Part shown: positions 17,180 to 26,250 of the stretch, one piece after another
How the letters are laid out: each line of letters opens with the position of its first letter
Position numbering within the stretch: the first letter of the stretch is position 1
Origin: Bradyrhizobium sp. CCGB01
GTDB lineage: Bacteria > Pseudomonadota > Alphaproteobacteria > Rhizobiales > Xanthobacteraceae
Direction of reading: 5' to 3'
NCBI RefSeq assembly: GCF_024199795.1
Contig: NZ_JANADK010000001.1
Span: forward strand, 1,116,001 to 1,180,000
Length of the DNA stretch: 64,000 bases
Position numbers and translations under genes: made by a program
The notes under the pieces: generated by a model
Told to the model about the DNA's origin: nothing
The model's database searches: none
Seen by the model: the letters and a program-made list of their open reading frames with translations, nothing else

Positions 17180-18010
17180 CTACTTCCCGCTAAACACCGC
17201 TTTCCGCTTCTCGATGAACGCCTGCACCGCTTCCTTGTGATCGGCGGTCGTGGTCAGGCGAATCAGGCGTTCGGCCTCGTGGTCGCGGGCGGTCTCGAAA
17301 TCGAACAGCAGGGCTTCGTCGAGATTTTCCTTCATGTAGCGCAGCGCGAGGCGCGGGCCTTCGGCGAGCGACTTTGCCAGGGTGAAGGCCTCAGTCTGCA
17401 ATTTGTCGTCGGGCACGACGCGGTTGACGAGGCCGATGGCTTCGGCGCGCGCGGCATCGACGCGATCGCCGGTGAACATCAATTCGCGCGCCCGTGCGGT
17501 GCCGACGAGGCGGGTGAGCAGCCAGGCGATGCCGTAATCGCCGCTGAGCGCGATGCGGGCGTAACCGGTGGCGACGAAGGCGGATTGCGCGGCGATACGG
17601 ATGTCGCAGGCCATGGCGATGGCGAGCCCCGCACCGACCGCGGGGCCGGGCAGCGCGGCGATGGTCGGCTTCCGGATCGAGACCAGCGCGCCGGTGAGCA
17701 GCCGCTGTCGCTCCTGGAGGTCGGCGACCTTGTCGTCGAAGGACATTTCGAGCTTCTTCGGGTCGCGATGTGCGCCCATGCCCTTGACGTTGCCGCCGGC
17801 GCAGAACGCTTCGCCCGCGCCAGTGAGCAGCAGCGCGCCGACACCGGGATTCTCGCCGCAGGCACGGATCATCGCGCGCAGCGCCGGCGTCAGCGCGTCC
17901 GACAGCGAGTTGCGCGCGTCCGGCCGGTTCAGTGTGATCACCGCCACGCGGTCGCGGATGACGCAGAGGAGTTCATTGGTGCCGGTGTCGATGGTGGCTT
18001 CCGTGGTCAT
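17180..18010 (-). CDS. Enoyl-CoA hydratase/isomerase family protein
   Basis: A 276-residue crotonase-fold protein starting at the ATG at 18010, preceded by AGGGAGA. Visible features are ITLNRPDARNSLS near residue 25, the oxyanion-hole segment GAGEAFCAGGNVKGMG and the second conserved loop IAALPGPAVGAGLAIAMACDIRIA. Glutamate positions used for hydration in true hydratases are not obvious, so isomerase or other crotonase activities are possible. It lies between the LysR gene and an SDR in a region rich in acyl-CoA and alcohol enzymes. A family-A repeat lies between it and the SDR gene upstream. Confidence 0.88.
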   Translation of the reverse strand: MTTEATIDTGTNELLCVIRDRVAVITLNRPDARNSLSDALTPALRAMIRACGENPGVGALLLTGAGEAFCAGGNVKGMGAHRDPKKLEMSFDDKVADLQERQRLLTGALVSIRKPTIAALPGPAVGAGLAIAMACDIRIAAQSAFVATGYARIALSGDYGIAWLLTRLVGTARARELMFTGDRVDAARAEAIGLVNRVVPDDKLQTEAFTLAKSLAEGPRLALRYMKENLDEALLFDFETARDHEAERLIRLTTTADHKEAVQAFIEKRKAVFSGK

Positions 18011-18027
18011 TGATTCTCCCTGCTCTC

Positions 18028-18114
18028 GTAGGGTGGGCAAAGCGAAGCGTGCCCACGAATTCCTTTCGGGTCCGAGATGGTGGGCACGGCGCTTTGCACC
18101 TTTGCCCACCCTAC
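18028..18114. repeat. Dispersed palindrome, family A (copy 2, variant)
   Basis: Starts GTAGGGTGGGCAAAGCG and ends TTTGCCCACCCTAC, with CGTGCCCAC / GTGGGCACG inner arms. It has the same ends as the copies at 5556, 26251 and 29020 but a GCAAAGC variant core. Located just upstream of the enoyl-CoA hydratase gene. Confidence 0.85.
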
Positions 18115-18125
18115 GGCAGTCTTGC

Positions 18126-18827
18126 TCAAAACTTCTCCACCCAGGGCCGCAGCTCCAACTCCCAGCTCCAGGCGCTGCGCGGCTGTTGCAACACGTTCCA
18201 ATAGCTCAGCGCGATCGCGTCGGGATCGAGCATCGAATCCGGCTTGTCGTCCGGTTCCGTGTACGTCGCGCTCTTGATGCCGCCGTCGATCACGAAATGC
18301 GCGACGTGGATGCCCTGCGGCGAGAGTTCGCGCGCCAGGCTCTGCGCGAGCCCGCGCAGCGCGAACTTGCCCATCGCGAAGGACGCCGACTGCGCATAGC
18401 CCTTGACGCTGGCGGAGGCGCCGGTGAACAGGATTGCGCCGTGCTTGTTCGGCAGCATGCGCTTCGCCGCCTGCTGCGCCACCAGGAAGCCGCCATAAGC
18501 GCTGACCGCGATCGCCTGCGCGACGTCGGCCGGAACAAGGTCGACGAACGGCCCGCGCGTGCGGCCGCTGGCATTGTAGACGACGAGGTCGGGGGTGCCT
18601 ATCTCGCGTTCGACCAGGCCGAACAGGCGCTCGACCTCATCCGGGTCGGTGGCGTTGCAGGCATAAGCCTTCGCGCCGGTCTCGCTGCAGAGCGCGCCGA
18701 GCTTCTCGATTTTCCGCGCGGCCAGCGCGACGCGGATGCCCTGGGCAGACAGCAGCCGCGCCAGCGAGGCGCTCAAGCCTTCGCCAGCGCCGACGATGAG
18801 GGCGATCTTGTATTTCGGATGTTCCAT
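18126..18827 (-). CDS. SDR-family protein with Phe in place of the catalytic Tyr
   Basis: A 233-residue Rossmann protein. The cofactor loop is IVGAGEGLSASLARLL (G-A-G-E-G-L rather than TGASRGIG). VVYNASG replaces the usual NNAG, and Ser is present in FTGASASVKG. At the Y-x-x-x-K position the sequence reads F-A-M-G-K, so the catalytic tyrosine is phenylalanine while the lysine is kept. It is therefore either a binding protein, an enzyme with altered mechanism, or inactive in classical SDR chemistry. I believe related proteins share FAMGK/FAAAK, so this is probably a subfamily trait, not a mutation. It is divergent from the acyl-CoA dehydrogenase gene. Confidence 0.85.
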   Translation of the reverse strand: MEHPKYKIALIVGAGEGLSASLARLLSAQGIRVALAARKIEKLGALCSETGAKAYACNATDPDEVERLFGLVEREIGTPDLVVYNASGRTRGPFVDLVPADVAQAIAVSAYGGFLVAQQAAKRMLPNKHGAILFTGASASVKGYAQSASFAMGKFALRGLAQSLARELSPQGIHVAHFVIDGGIKSATYTEPDDKPDSMLDPDAIALSYWNVLQQPRSAWSWELELRPWVEKF

Positions 18828-19059
18828 GGAGTGATCTCTCGGAGACGGGAAGCCGCTGATCTATGTATCGGCCGCGCGGACAACCAGCCGGGGCGATCAC
18901 AATTCCGCAGAGCGAATTGCTCCTTCACGGCGATCATGCCTCCCTGACAATTTGCGGCTTTATCACGCTCCGCGGCTGGAGCATGATCGACATCATTCAA
19001 CGCGGCAAGCGCTAAAGCAGCGCGGATATGTGCGCGCGGCGGAAACCAAGAGGACGATC

Positions 19060-20844
19060 ATGCACAAGCCGGTCACAGGTGAGCCAGAAAATGTCGCGGC
19101 CGCACCATCCGGCCTGCTGGCGCCCGATACTACTGGCATGAATTTCTACCGCGCCGACCAGGCGCTGGCGGATCTGTTGCGCATCCATCTCCCGGAGAAT
19201 TTGTTCCGTCACATCGAGCCGCATCTCGATCGCCTCGGCGAGCTCGCCGGCGGCCGTCTCGACGACTGCGCGCGCCTCGCCGACCGGCACACGCCGGTGC
19301 TGCACCAGCGCGACAAGTTCGGCCGCGACGTGCAGTGGATCGAGTACCACCCGGCCTATCGCGAATTGGAGAACGCCGCCTTCGGCGAGTTCGGCATCCA
19401 CGCGCTCTCGATCCGCAAGGGCATCATGGGCTGGCCGGACAAATATCCGGTCGTGGCAAAACACGCCTTCACTTTCCTGTTCAACCAGACCGAATTCGGC
19501 ATGGGCTGCCCGATCAACGTCACCGACGGCTGCGCCAAGCTGCTCGCCAATTTCGGCAGTGAGGCCCTGAAGGCGAAATATCTCGACGGCCTGACCCAGA
19601 CCGACATGAGCAAGCTGACGCAGGGCGGCCAGTTCATGACCGAGAAGGAGGGCGGCTCCGACGTCGGCACGCTGACCACGCGCGCAGTGCAGGAGGGCGA
19701 CCATTGGCGCCTCTATGGCGAAAAGTGGTTCTGCTCGAACGCCGACGCCAAGGTCGTGATGCTGCTGGCGCGCCCCGAAGGCGCCGGCCCCGGCACCCGC
19801 GGCGTCGGCCTGTTCCTGATGCCGCGTTTCCTCGACGACGGTTCGCAGAACCACTACCGAATCGTGCGTCTGAAGGACAAGCTCGGCACGCGCTCGATGG
19901 CCTCGGGCGAGATCAAGCTCGAAGGCGCGGTCGCGTACGCCGTCGGCAAGCTCGATCGCGGCTTCGTGCAGATGGCCGAGATGGTGAACTCGTCGCGGCT
20001 CTCCAACGGCGTCAAGTCGACCGCGCTGATGCGCCGCGCCTACCACGACGCGATGACGGTGGCGAAGAACCGCGTCGTGTTCGGCAATCGCATCATCGAC
20101 TTGCCGCTTGGGCGCCGGCAGATGCTGAAGATCATGCTGCCGGTCGAGCAAGCGCTGTCGATGAGCTTTCTCACGGCCGATGCGCTCGACCGCGCCGAGG
20201 CCGGCAGCCAGGATGCGGCGGCGCTGCTGCGTATCCTCACGCCGACCTTGAAATTCCGCGCCACGCGCGACGCGCGAAAGGTCTGCGGCGATGCGCTCGA
20301 AATGCGCGGCGGCATCGGCTATATCGAGGAGTTTGCGACGCCGCGCCTGCTGCGCGATGCGCATCTCGGCTCCGTCTGGGAAGGCACCGGCAACATCGTC
20401 GCGATGGATGCGCTGCGGCGCGCGGTCGGACGTCACGGCGCCGAATCCGCGCTCGCCGCCGATCTGCATGCCCGGCTCGACGACAGCGCGTCCGTGCCGC
20501 AAGCCTGGCGCGACCGTTTACGCGGTCTCGTCGATCGTGCGGTCGGCTTTGCGCGCGAGGTCGCGGGCAAGGCCGACAACGAGGCCGATGCGCGGCGCGC
20601 CACCAGCCTGCTTTATCATGTCGCCAGCGCGGTGGCGCTCGCCTGGGAAGCGCACCGCATCCACGAGATGCGCGGCGATGCGCGGCGGCTGCTGCTCTCG
20701 CGCCTCGTGATCGACCATCGGGTGACGGCGGCCGATCCGTTCCGGCTGACGGAAAATGCCGCGCAAGCGAAGATCGCGGAGCTGCTGCTCGGCGATCGCG
20801 TGGCCTCCATGAGCGAGGTTGGCGAACTGGTTCTGGCAGCGTAG
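19060..20844 (+). CDS. Acyl-CoA dehydrogenase family protein (AidB-like)
   Basis: A 594-residue flavoprotein read from the ATG at 19060, preceded by AAGAGGA. The core includes FMTEKEGGSDVGTLTTRA (acyl/FAD-binding), FCSNADAKVVMLLARPEG, KLGTRSMASGEIKLEGAVAY, and RGGIGYIEEF with SVWEGTGNIVAMDALR at the C-terminal FAD-adenine site. The extended N-terminus and long C-terminal helical domain match the AidB-like branch, not short-chain acyl-CoA dehydrogenases of about 390 residues. AidB-like proteins have unclear physiological substrates. The zinc alcohol dehydrogenase gene follows at 44 nt, likely in the same transcript. Confidence 0.9.
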   Translation: MHKPVTGEPENVAAAPSGLLAPDTTGMNFYRADQALADLLRIHLPENLFRHIEPHLDRLGELAGGRLDDCARLADRHTPVLHQRDKFGRDVQWIEYHPAYRELENAAFGEFGIHALSIRKGIMGWPDKYPVVAKHAFTFLFNQTEFGMGCPINVTDGCAKLLANFGSEALKAKYLDGLTQTDMSKLTQGGQFMTEKEGGSDVGTLTTRAVQEGDHWRLYGEKWFCSNADAKVVMLLARPEGAGPGTRGVGLFLMPRFLDDGSQNHYRIVRLKDKLGTRSMASGEIKLEGAVAYAVGKLDRGFVQMAEMVNSSRLSNGVKSTALMRRAYHDAMTVAKNRVVFGNRIIDLPLGRRQMLKIMLPVEQALSMSFLTADALDRAEAGSQDAAALLRILTPTLKFRATRDARKVCGDALEMRGGIGYIEEFATPRLLRDAHLGSVWEGTGNIVAMDALRRAVGRHGAESALAADLHARLDDSASVPQAWRDRLRGLVDRAVGFAREVAGKADNEADARRATSLLYHVASAVALAWEAHRIHEMRGDARRLLLSRLVIDHRVTAADPFRLTENAAQAKIAELLLGDRVASMSEVGELVLAA

Positions 20845-20888
20845 GCTGCGCGCCACGATCAAACAAAAAACGCGACAGGGAGTGCTCG

Positions 20889-21977
20889 ATGAAGGCCGCC
20901 GTCCTCTATGAAGTCAACCAGCCGCTGGTCATCGAGGATGTCAGCCTGCCGAAGCCGGGCCCGCGCGAGGTCCTGATCCGCACGGCGGTCGCGGGCCTCT
21001 GCCATTCCGATCTGCACTTCATGGAAGGCCTTTATCCGCATCCGCTGCCCGCGGTGCTCGGGCACGAATCCGCCGGCATCGTCGAGCAGGTCGGCTCCGA
21101 CGTCACCTATGTGAAACCGGGCGACCACGTCGTGACCTGCCTCTCCGTGTTCTGCGGCACCTGCGACAATTGCACCACCGGCCGCACCGTGCTCTGCACC
21201 GACACCACGGTGAAACTGCTGCCGGGCGCCTCCAACCGGATGCAGTGGTCGAAGCCTGAGAAGCTGCACCAGTTCCTCAACCTTTCATCCTTCGCCGAGC
21301 AGATGCTCGTGCACGAGAATGCGATCGTCAAGATCCGCAAGGAGATGCCGCTCGATCTCGCCGCGCTGATCGGCTGCGGTGTCATCACTGGCTATGGCGC
21401 GGTGGTGAACACGGCGAAGGTGACGGCAGGCGAGACCGTGGCGGTGATCGGCTGCGGCGGCGTCGGCATGGCCGCGATCAACGGCGCGCAGATCGCCGGT
21501 GCCGGCCGCATCATCGCCATCGACACCAATCCGGCAAAGCTCCAGCTCGCGACCAAGCTGGGGGCGACCGACATCATCAATCCCGCCGACGGCGACGTCG
21601 TGAAGCAGGTGCGCGACCTCACCAATGGCGGCGTGCATCATTCCTTCGAGGTGCTCGGCCGCAAGGAGACCGCCGAGCAGGCGTTTGGCATGCTGGCATC
21701 AGGCGGCACGGCCACCATCGTCGGCATGATCCCGTTCGGCCAGAAGATCGAGCTGCATGGCTTCGACTTCCTGCGCGAACGCAGGATCCAGGGCTCGTCG
21801 ATGGGCTCCAACCATTTTCGCGTGGACATGCCGCGGCTGGTCGATTTTTACCTGCGGGGACGGCTGCACCTGGAAGACTGGATCTCGGCGAAACTGAAGC
21901 TGTCGGAGATCAACGAGGGCTTTGCCAACATGAAAGCCGGCAAGACGCTGCGCAGCGTGATCATGTTCGATAGCTGA
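20889..21977 (+). CDS. Zinc-dependent alcohol dehydrogenase (MDR family)
   Basis: A 362-residue medium-chain dehydrogenase. Catalytic zinc ligands are Cys in GLCHSDLHF and the GHE pair in VLGHESAG. Structural-zinc cysteines occur as CGTCDNC...LC. The NAD(P) Rossmann motif is VIGCGGVGMAAING near residue 188. The overall pattern resembles class III/NDMA-type zinc alcohol dehydrogenases. The reading frame is open far upstream into the acyl-CoA dehydrogenase gene, but the ATG at 20889 gives the correct N-terminus (MKAAVLYEVNQPL). It follows the acyl-CoA dehydrogenase gene; together they suggest oxidation of a primary alcohol or its acyl derivative. Confidence 0.92.
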   Translation: MKAAVLYEVNQPLVIEDVSLPKPGPREVLIRTAVAGLCHSDLHFMEGLYPHPLPAVLGHESAGIVEQVGSDVTYVKPGDHVVTCLSVFCGTCDNCTTGRTVLCTDTTVKLLPGASNRMQWSKPEKLHQFLNLSSFAEQMLVHENAIVKIRKEMPLDLAALIGCGVITGYGAVVNTAKVTAGETVAVIGCGGVGMAAINGAQIAGAGRIIAIDTNPAKLQLATKLGATDIINPADGDVVKQVRDLTNGGVHHSFEVLGRKETAEQAFGMLASGGTATIVGMIPFGQKIELHGFDFLRERRIQGSSMGSNHFRVDMPRLVDFYLRGRLHLEDWISAKLKLSEINEGFANMKAGKTLRSVIMFDS

Positions 21978-21990
21978 CGGAGGCGCGGCC

Positions 21991-22344
21991 TCACCGCGAC
22001 ACGTGCGCGGACACTGCGAGCCATTTGCCGTTCTGCCTGGCCCAGCAATCGGTGTAGCGGCCTGACGCCTGCTGGCCATCGGCCGTGGTGTAGCTGGTCG
22101 CGGCGTGGATGATGGCGAAGTCGCCCATGATGCGGATCACGACGTCGTGCGCCTGCAAATTGCGGATCGCGATCGGCCGCGCCGTCTGCTCCAGGAAGGA
22201 AGCGCGGTCGACCAGCGTCTTGTCGGGATTGGAGCAGTAGAACTCCGGCGCCAGGATCTCGTCGAAACGCTTGACGTCGCAGTTCTGCACCGAGGCGACG
22301 TAGTCGCGGTTGAGCGCGGTGAGCTGTTCGAGGTCCTGGCTCAT
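21991..22344 (-). CDS. NTF2-like (SnoaL/DUF4440) family protein
   Basis: A 117-residue protein with the nuclear-transport-factor-2 fold pattern: an N-terminal helix (LTALNRDYVASVQNCDVKRFDEIL), APEFYCSNPDKTLVDRASFLEQ, and C-terminal strands IRIMGDFAIIHAATSYT and YTDCWARQNGKWLAVSAHVSR. Members bind or turn over small hydrophobic ligands, or act as ketosteroid-isomerase-like enzymes, but many have no known activity. Its 3' end faces the alcohol dehydrogenase gene, 13 nt away. No catalytic residues can be assigned. Confidence 0.8.
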   Translation of the reverse strand: MSQDLEQLTALNRDYVASVQNCDVKRFDEILAPEFYCSNPDKTLVDRASFLEQTARPIAIRNLQAHDVVIRIMGDFAIIHAATSYTTADGQQASGRYTDCWARQNGKWLAVSAHVSR

Positions 22345-22367
22345 GTTGTTCCTCTCCCTTGTCGACC

Positions 22368-22464
22368 CTCATGGTGAGGAGGCGCGTCAGCGCCGTCTCG
22401 AACCATGAAGGCCATGATGTCTCATCCTTCGAGACGCGCGCCTTGCGCGCTCCTCAGGATGAGG
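22368..22464. repeat. Dispersed palindrome, family B (copy 1)
   Basis: CTCATGGTGAGGAGGCGCG...CGTCTCGAACCATGA and TCATCCTTCGAGACGCGCG...GCGCTCCTCAGGATGAGG form a long inverted repeat of two hairpin halves. Other copies are at 27921, 33966 and 37794. It separates the NTF2-like gene and the amidase gene. Confidence 0.85.
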
Positions 22465-22468
22465 CTTC

Positions 22469-23941
22469 TCAATCGTCAAACATCTTCGGCGGCACAAACC
22501 CGCCGAACTCGCGCTCGATCAGCTCGGCGAGCTTCAGGGGCGTCCTGTCTTCGAGGAAGGGCCCGATGATCTGCACGCCGACGGGCAGGCCGTCCTTCGA
22601 CAGGCCGAGCGGAATAGCCGTTGCCGGCAGCCCCGTCAGCGTGGCGATGCCGGGCCAGGCAAGCTGGTCCGGATAGGCAAAGTCCTTGCCGTCGATGTTG
22701 ATCCGGCGCGCCTCCTGCTGCGGCGAATGATCATGCGGATAGGCCGGGGTCGGCATGATCGGGCAGATCACCGCATCGAATGTCCTGAACAATTGCCGCC
22801 ATTGCGCGCGCAGGCCGGCGCGGGCGCCCTCGTCGAACACCCAGGCCTGATGCGTACAGGTCATGCCGCGCAGCCGCTCCGCGAACAGGCTCTTGTCCTC
22901 GGGTGAGAGCTGCGCCGCCCCGGCACGCGCGCCGGCGAGAATGTCCGGCGGAAGGAAGGCGCCCAGAAAGCTCATTAGCATGCGCATGTAGAGGCGCGAG
23001 GCATCCGTGAAGTCGGGAAACAGCGGGCTTTCGCGCGCGATGCTCACGCCGGCGCTCGACAATCGCTCCGCCAGCTTCTCGATCGCGCCGTGAATCTCGG
23101 CATTCGCAGGCAGCAACCGGTGGCTGTCGATCACCAGCACGCGGAAATCCTTGAGCTCGCGATGTCGCGCCTCCGGCAGCGCGAGCTTGTAGCCGACGCC
23201 GAGGTCCAGCGGATCGGGGCCTGCCATCACGTCCAGGAGCAGGGGCAGATCGGCCGCACTCCGCGCCATCGGACCGATCACCGCCATGTCGCGCTCCATC
23301 GGAATCGCCGGAAATGGCGGTGGCGTATGGCCGCGCGTCGGACAGAGATTGTAGGTCGGCTTGTGCGCATAGACCCCGCAATGGAAGGCGGGAACGCGCA
23401 GCGAGCCGCCGATGTCGGAGCCGAGCGAGAGCGGTCCGTAGCCTGCCGCGAGCGCCGCAGACGAGCCGCCCGATGAGCCGCCGGGCGTGCGGCCGAGATC
23501 GAACGGATTGTTCGTCGTGCCGTAGATATCGTTGTAGCTCTGCCAATCCGCGAGCCCGGCGGGAACGTTGGTCTTGCCGAGGATGACGCCGCCGGCGTTC
23601 TTCACCCGGGAGATCGACAGCGCGTCCTCCGCCGGCCTGAAATCCTTCTGCGGCGTCCAGCCCCAGGTCGTGGGCAGGCCGGCGACGTTGTAGGATTCCT
23701 TCACCGTGACGGGGAGGCCGAGCAGCGGCTTCCGCTCGCCGCGCGCCAGCGCCGCATCCGCCTCGCGCGCCGCAACGAGCGCACGGTCGAAATCCCGTAC
23801 GCAGATCGCGTTGATCTTGTCGTCATGCCGTTCGATGCGGTCGATCGCATCCTGCGTGAGCTCGACCGCGGAGACCTTCTTCGCGCTCAACGCGGCCGAC
23901 AGCTCGACCGCGCTCTTGAAACTCCATTCCGATTTGGCCAC
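22469..23941 (-). CDS. Amidase (amidase signature family)
   Basis: A 490-residue amidase. The catalytic triad is visible: Lys81 in LPVTVKESYN, the cis-Ser in PGGSSGGSSAAL (about 156-157), and the nucleophile Ser in GSDIGGSLRVPA (about 180). The glycine-rich signature and the C-terminal GLPVGVQIIGPFLEDRTPL complete the family pattern. The start is a GTG at 23941 with AGGAGAA upstream. Such enzymes hydrolyse aliphatic or aromatic amides. It appears monocistronic, between a family-B repeat and mbfA. It is a different protein from the partial amidase at the window start. Confidence 0.93.
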   Translation of the reverse strand: MAKSEWSFKSAVELSAALSAKKVSAVELTQDAIDRIERHDDKINAICVRDFDRALVAAREADAALARGERKPLLGLPVTVKESYNVAGLPTTWGWTPQKDFRPAEDALSISRVKNAGGVILGKTNVPAGLADWQSYNDIYGTTNNPFDLGRTPGGSSGGSSAALAAGYGPLSLGSDIGGSLRVPAFHCGVYAHKPTYNLCPTRGHTPPPFPAIPMERDMAVIGPMARSAADLPLLLDVMAGPDPLDLGVGYKLALPEARHRELKDFRVLVIDSHRLLPANAEIHGAIEKLAERLSSAGVSIARESPLFPDFTDASRLYMRMLMSFLGAFLPPDILAGARAGAAQLSPEDKSLFAERLRGMTCTHQAWVFDEGARAGLRAQWRQLFRTFDAVICPIMPTPAYPHDHSPQQEARRINIDGKDFAYPDQLAWPGIATLTGLPATAIPLGLSKDGLPVGVQIIGPFLEDRTPLKLAELIEREFGGFVPPKMFDD

Positions 23942-24038
23942 GGCGCTTCTCCTGCTCTTATTGCCGGTAGAATGATGCGCAGTTTGGCCGAATGCCGCAA
24001 TGGCTGTTTGATCGCGATTGCCATGCGATGGGGAAACG

Positions 24039-25010
24039 TTACGCCGCCCCGATCAATATCCCCACCGCCAGCACGATCGCCCCGCCCAGCACGATCTGGA
24101 ACACGGCCTGGAGGAACGGCGTGTCCATGTAGCGCGCGCGGATGAAGGCGATCGCCCACAATTCGAAGAACACGACGACGCCGGCGATTCCCGTCGCGAT
24201 CCAGAATGCGTTCGGCCAGCTGTCCGGGACGAGATAAGGCAGGGTGTGGCCGAGCCCGCCGAGCGTCGTCATCGCGCCGCAGGTGATGCCGCGCAGCCAG
24301 GGCGAGCCGCGCCCCGTGAGCGAGCCGTCGTCGGACAGCGCTTCCGCGAATCCCATGCTGATGCCGGCGCCGATCGACGCGGCGAGGCCGACCAGGAACG
24401 CCTGCCAGTTCTGGTGCGTGGCGAAGGCCGCGGCGAACAACGGCGCCAGTGTCGAGACCGATCCGTCCATCAGGCCGGCAAGGCCCGGCTGCACATATTG
24501 CAGCACGAACATCCGCCGCCGCGTGCGGTCTTCCTCGGCGCGCACGTCGGGCTTCAGGATCTCGTCGGTGAGCGCGACGGCGCGATTCTCGTGATGCTTT
24601 TCCTCCTCGGCGAGATCGCCGAGCAGGCGGCGCACGCCGACATCCTCGGCCTGCTCGGCGGCGCGCGCGTAGAAGCGCTCGGCCTCGAGCTCCATGGTCT
24701 CGACCTCTTTCCGGATCGTATCGAGCGGCAGGTTCTTGGTCAGCCAGATCGGGCGCCGGCGCAAAAAGCCTTTGACGTCCTCGCGGCGGATCGGCGGCAG
24801 ATGCTGGCCGAAGCGCTCCTCGTAGAGTTTCAGCAGGCGATGCCGGTGGCCGCGTTCCTCCTCGGCCATCTCCTCGAAAATCTTCGCCGTATCAGGGTAA
24901 CGCTCGCGCAGATCCTCGGCGAAGGTCATGTAGATGCGGCTGTCCTGCTCCTCGGAGGAGATCGCGACCGCAAGCACCTCGCGCTCGGTCAGATCGGCAA
25001 AAGTCTTCAC
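24039..25010 (-). CDS. mbfA: Membrane-bound ferritin iron exporter MbfA
   Basis: A 323-residue protein with an N-terminal ferritin-like diiron domain and a C-terminal VIT1/CCC1-type membrane domain. Iron ligands are seen as [22 protein letters not shown] (E-x-x-H) and [12 protein letters not shown] (E-x-x-H). From about residue 165 come several membrane segments ([79 protein letters not shown]). This architecture and length match Bradyrhizobium MbfA, an iron exporter protecting against iron and peroxide stress. The start is a GTG at 25010. A 25-bp Irr-type ICE palindrome lies 16 nt upstream, consistent with repression by Irr when iron is low. Confidence 0.92.
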   Translation of the reverse strand: MKTFADLTEREVLAVAISSEEQDSRIYMTFAEDLRERYPDTAKIFEEMAEEERGHRHRLLKLYEERFGQHLPPIRREDVKGFLRRRPIWLTKNLPLDTIRKEVETMELEAERFYARAAEQAEDVGVRRLLGDLAEEEKHHENRAVALTDEILKPDVRAEEDRTRRRMFVLQYVQPGLAGLMDGSVSTLAPLFAAAFATHQNWQAFLVGLAASIGAGISMGFAEALSDDGSLTGRGSPWLRGITCGAMTTLGGLGHTLPYLVPDSWPNAFWIATGIAGVVVFFELWAIAFIRARYMDTPFLQAVFQIVLGGAIVLAVGILIGAA

Positions 25011-25025
25011 GGCGGCCCTGTTTTG

Positions 25026-25050
25026 ATAGTTTAGAATTATTCTAAACTAT
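25026..25050 (-). promoter_or_regulatory. Iron control element (ICE), Irr binding site for mbfA
   Basis: ATAGTTTAGAA-TTA-TTCTAAACTAT is a perfect palindrome with 11-bp arms. The core TTTAGAA-N3-TTCTAAA matches the ICE motif bound by Irr in Bradyrhizobium and other Rhizobiales. Its position next to the mbfA start fits repression of the exporter under low iron. Confidence 0.88.
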
Positions 25051-25077
25051 ATAGGGCGCCGTGGTTCCCGGGTCAAA

Positions 25078-26226
25078 TCAGGCCGCACCTGCTTTCGTCA
25101 GGAAATTGAGCAGAAGCCGGCTCACCTCGGCCGGTTGCTCCTGCTGCACCCAATGGCCGGCGCCGTCGACGAGATGGCAGCCGAGCAGCTTCGTGCAGCC
25201 GCGCCCCTGCATCGCCTCGAACACGCCGGGGCGCTGATAGGTGCCCCAATCCTGCTGGCCGGAAATGAAGCAGGAGGGCACGTCGATGCTGCGGCCCGCA
25301 AACAGCTTCATCTCGTTGTTGAGAACGCCTGACGTACCGTAGCGATACCATTGCAGCCCGCCCTGGAATCCGGTGCGGCCATACTCGGCGCTGTAAAAAG
25401 CGAGATCGCTGTCCGGCAGCCATTGGTTGGCGGCGATCGCGGCGGGCGAGGGCATCTCCTTCGCGACCGTCTCGGCCATGGTCTCGCCGAGGTCCATCAC
25501 ATAATAAGTCGGCAGCTTTGCGAGCTCATCCGCCGACCACGATGTCAGCGGATAGGGCTTGTTGTCGGTCCAGTCCGCACTCTTGTGATGGTAGTAGGCG
25601 CGCAGGAAATCATGCACGCCCTGTGGCGCGTGCATCATGTCGGCATTGGCTGGGCGCGTCGAATAGTACCATTGATAGTGAATGCGCGGGCGCGGCAGCG
25701 CGGCGAGCTCGCGATGAACGGGATCTTCGACAGGCGGCTTCGCTGGCGCATCGGCCGTGTTGAATGGCAGCGCCGGCGCGCCACCGAAAGGCGCGCTCAT
25801 CAACGTCACTGTGCGAAACACGTCGGGCCGTATCAGCGCGCACCAGGCCGCGACAGGGCTGCCGAAATCGTGGCCGGCAAGGTCCACCTGCCTGTAGCCG
25901 AACGCCGACACCAGCGCGAGCGCATCGCGCACGAGGTTCGGAAGCGAGAACGGCGTGAGATCGCCGTCGTAATCGGCGGTCCATCCCGTGGCGCGGCCAT
26001 AGCCGCGCTGGTCCGGCGCGATCACGTGATAGCCCGCAGCCGCGAGCGCCGGCATCACCTTGCGCCAGGAGAAGGCGAGCTCGGGAAAACCGTGCAGCAG
26101 CAGGATGCAGGGACGGCCTTTCGACTCGAACCCGGCTTCGAGCACATGCATCCGCAAGCCGTTGATGCCGTCGACATAGCGCGAGCGGATCCCGGCGGGC
26201 AGGGGGATGTCGGGGAGTGTTGTCAT
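25078..26226 (-). CDS. Alpha/beta hydrolase, epoxide hydrolase type
   Basis: A 382-residue alpha/beta-hydrolase read from the ATG at 26226, with GGAGGG upstream. The oxyanion motif HGFPE is at residues 45-49, and the nucleophile is Asp120 in LAGHDFGSPVA (Asp, not Ser, as in epoxide hydrolases and dehalogenases). Cap-domain tyrosines that would activate an epoxide are candidates in QWYYSTR and LQWYRYG. The catalytic His is in GAGHWVQQEQP near the C-terminus. It is the last gene of a minus-strand catabolic block and is separated from the MBL-fold gene by a family-A repeat. Substrate unknown. Confidence 0.88.
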   Translation of the reverse strand: MTTLPDIPLPAGIRSRYVDGINGLRMHVLEAGFESKGRPCILLLHGFPELAFSWRKVMPALAAAGYHVIAPDQRGYGRATGWTADYDGDLTPFSLPNLVRDALALVSAFGYRQVDLAGHDFGSPVAAWCALIRPDVFRTVTLMSAPFGGAPALPFNTADAPAKPPVEDPVHRELAALPRPRIHYQWYYSTRPANADMMHAPQGVHDFLRAYYHHKSADWTDNKPYPLTSWSADELAKLPTYYVMDLGETMAETVAKEMPSPAAIAANQWLPDSDLAFYSAEYGRTGFQGGLQWYRYGTSGVLNNEMKLFAGRSIDVPSCFISGQQDWGTYQRPGVFEAMQGRGCTKLLGCHLVDGAGHWVQQEQPAEVSRLLLNFLTKAGAA

Positions 26227-26250
26227 GTTTCCCTCCACTCGGGTGGAATC

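Noticed and set aside
19704..21977. A 757-codon frame that includes the alcohol dehydrogenase
   Set aside because: The first 395 codons run within the acyl-CoA dehydrogenase gene in another frame and read as Arg/Ala-rich noise. The true start is the ATG at 20889.
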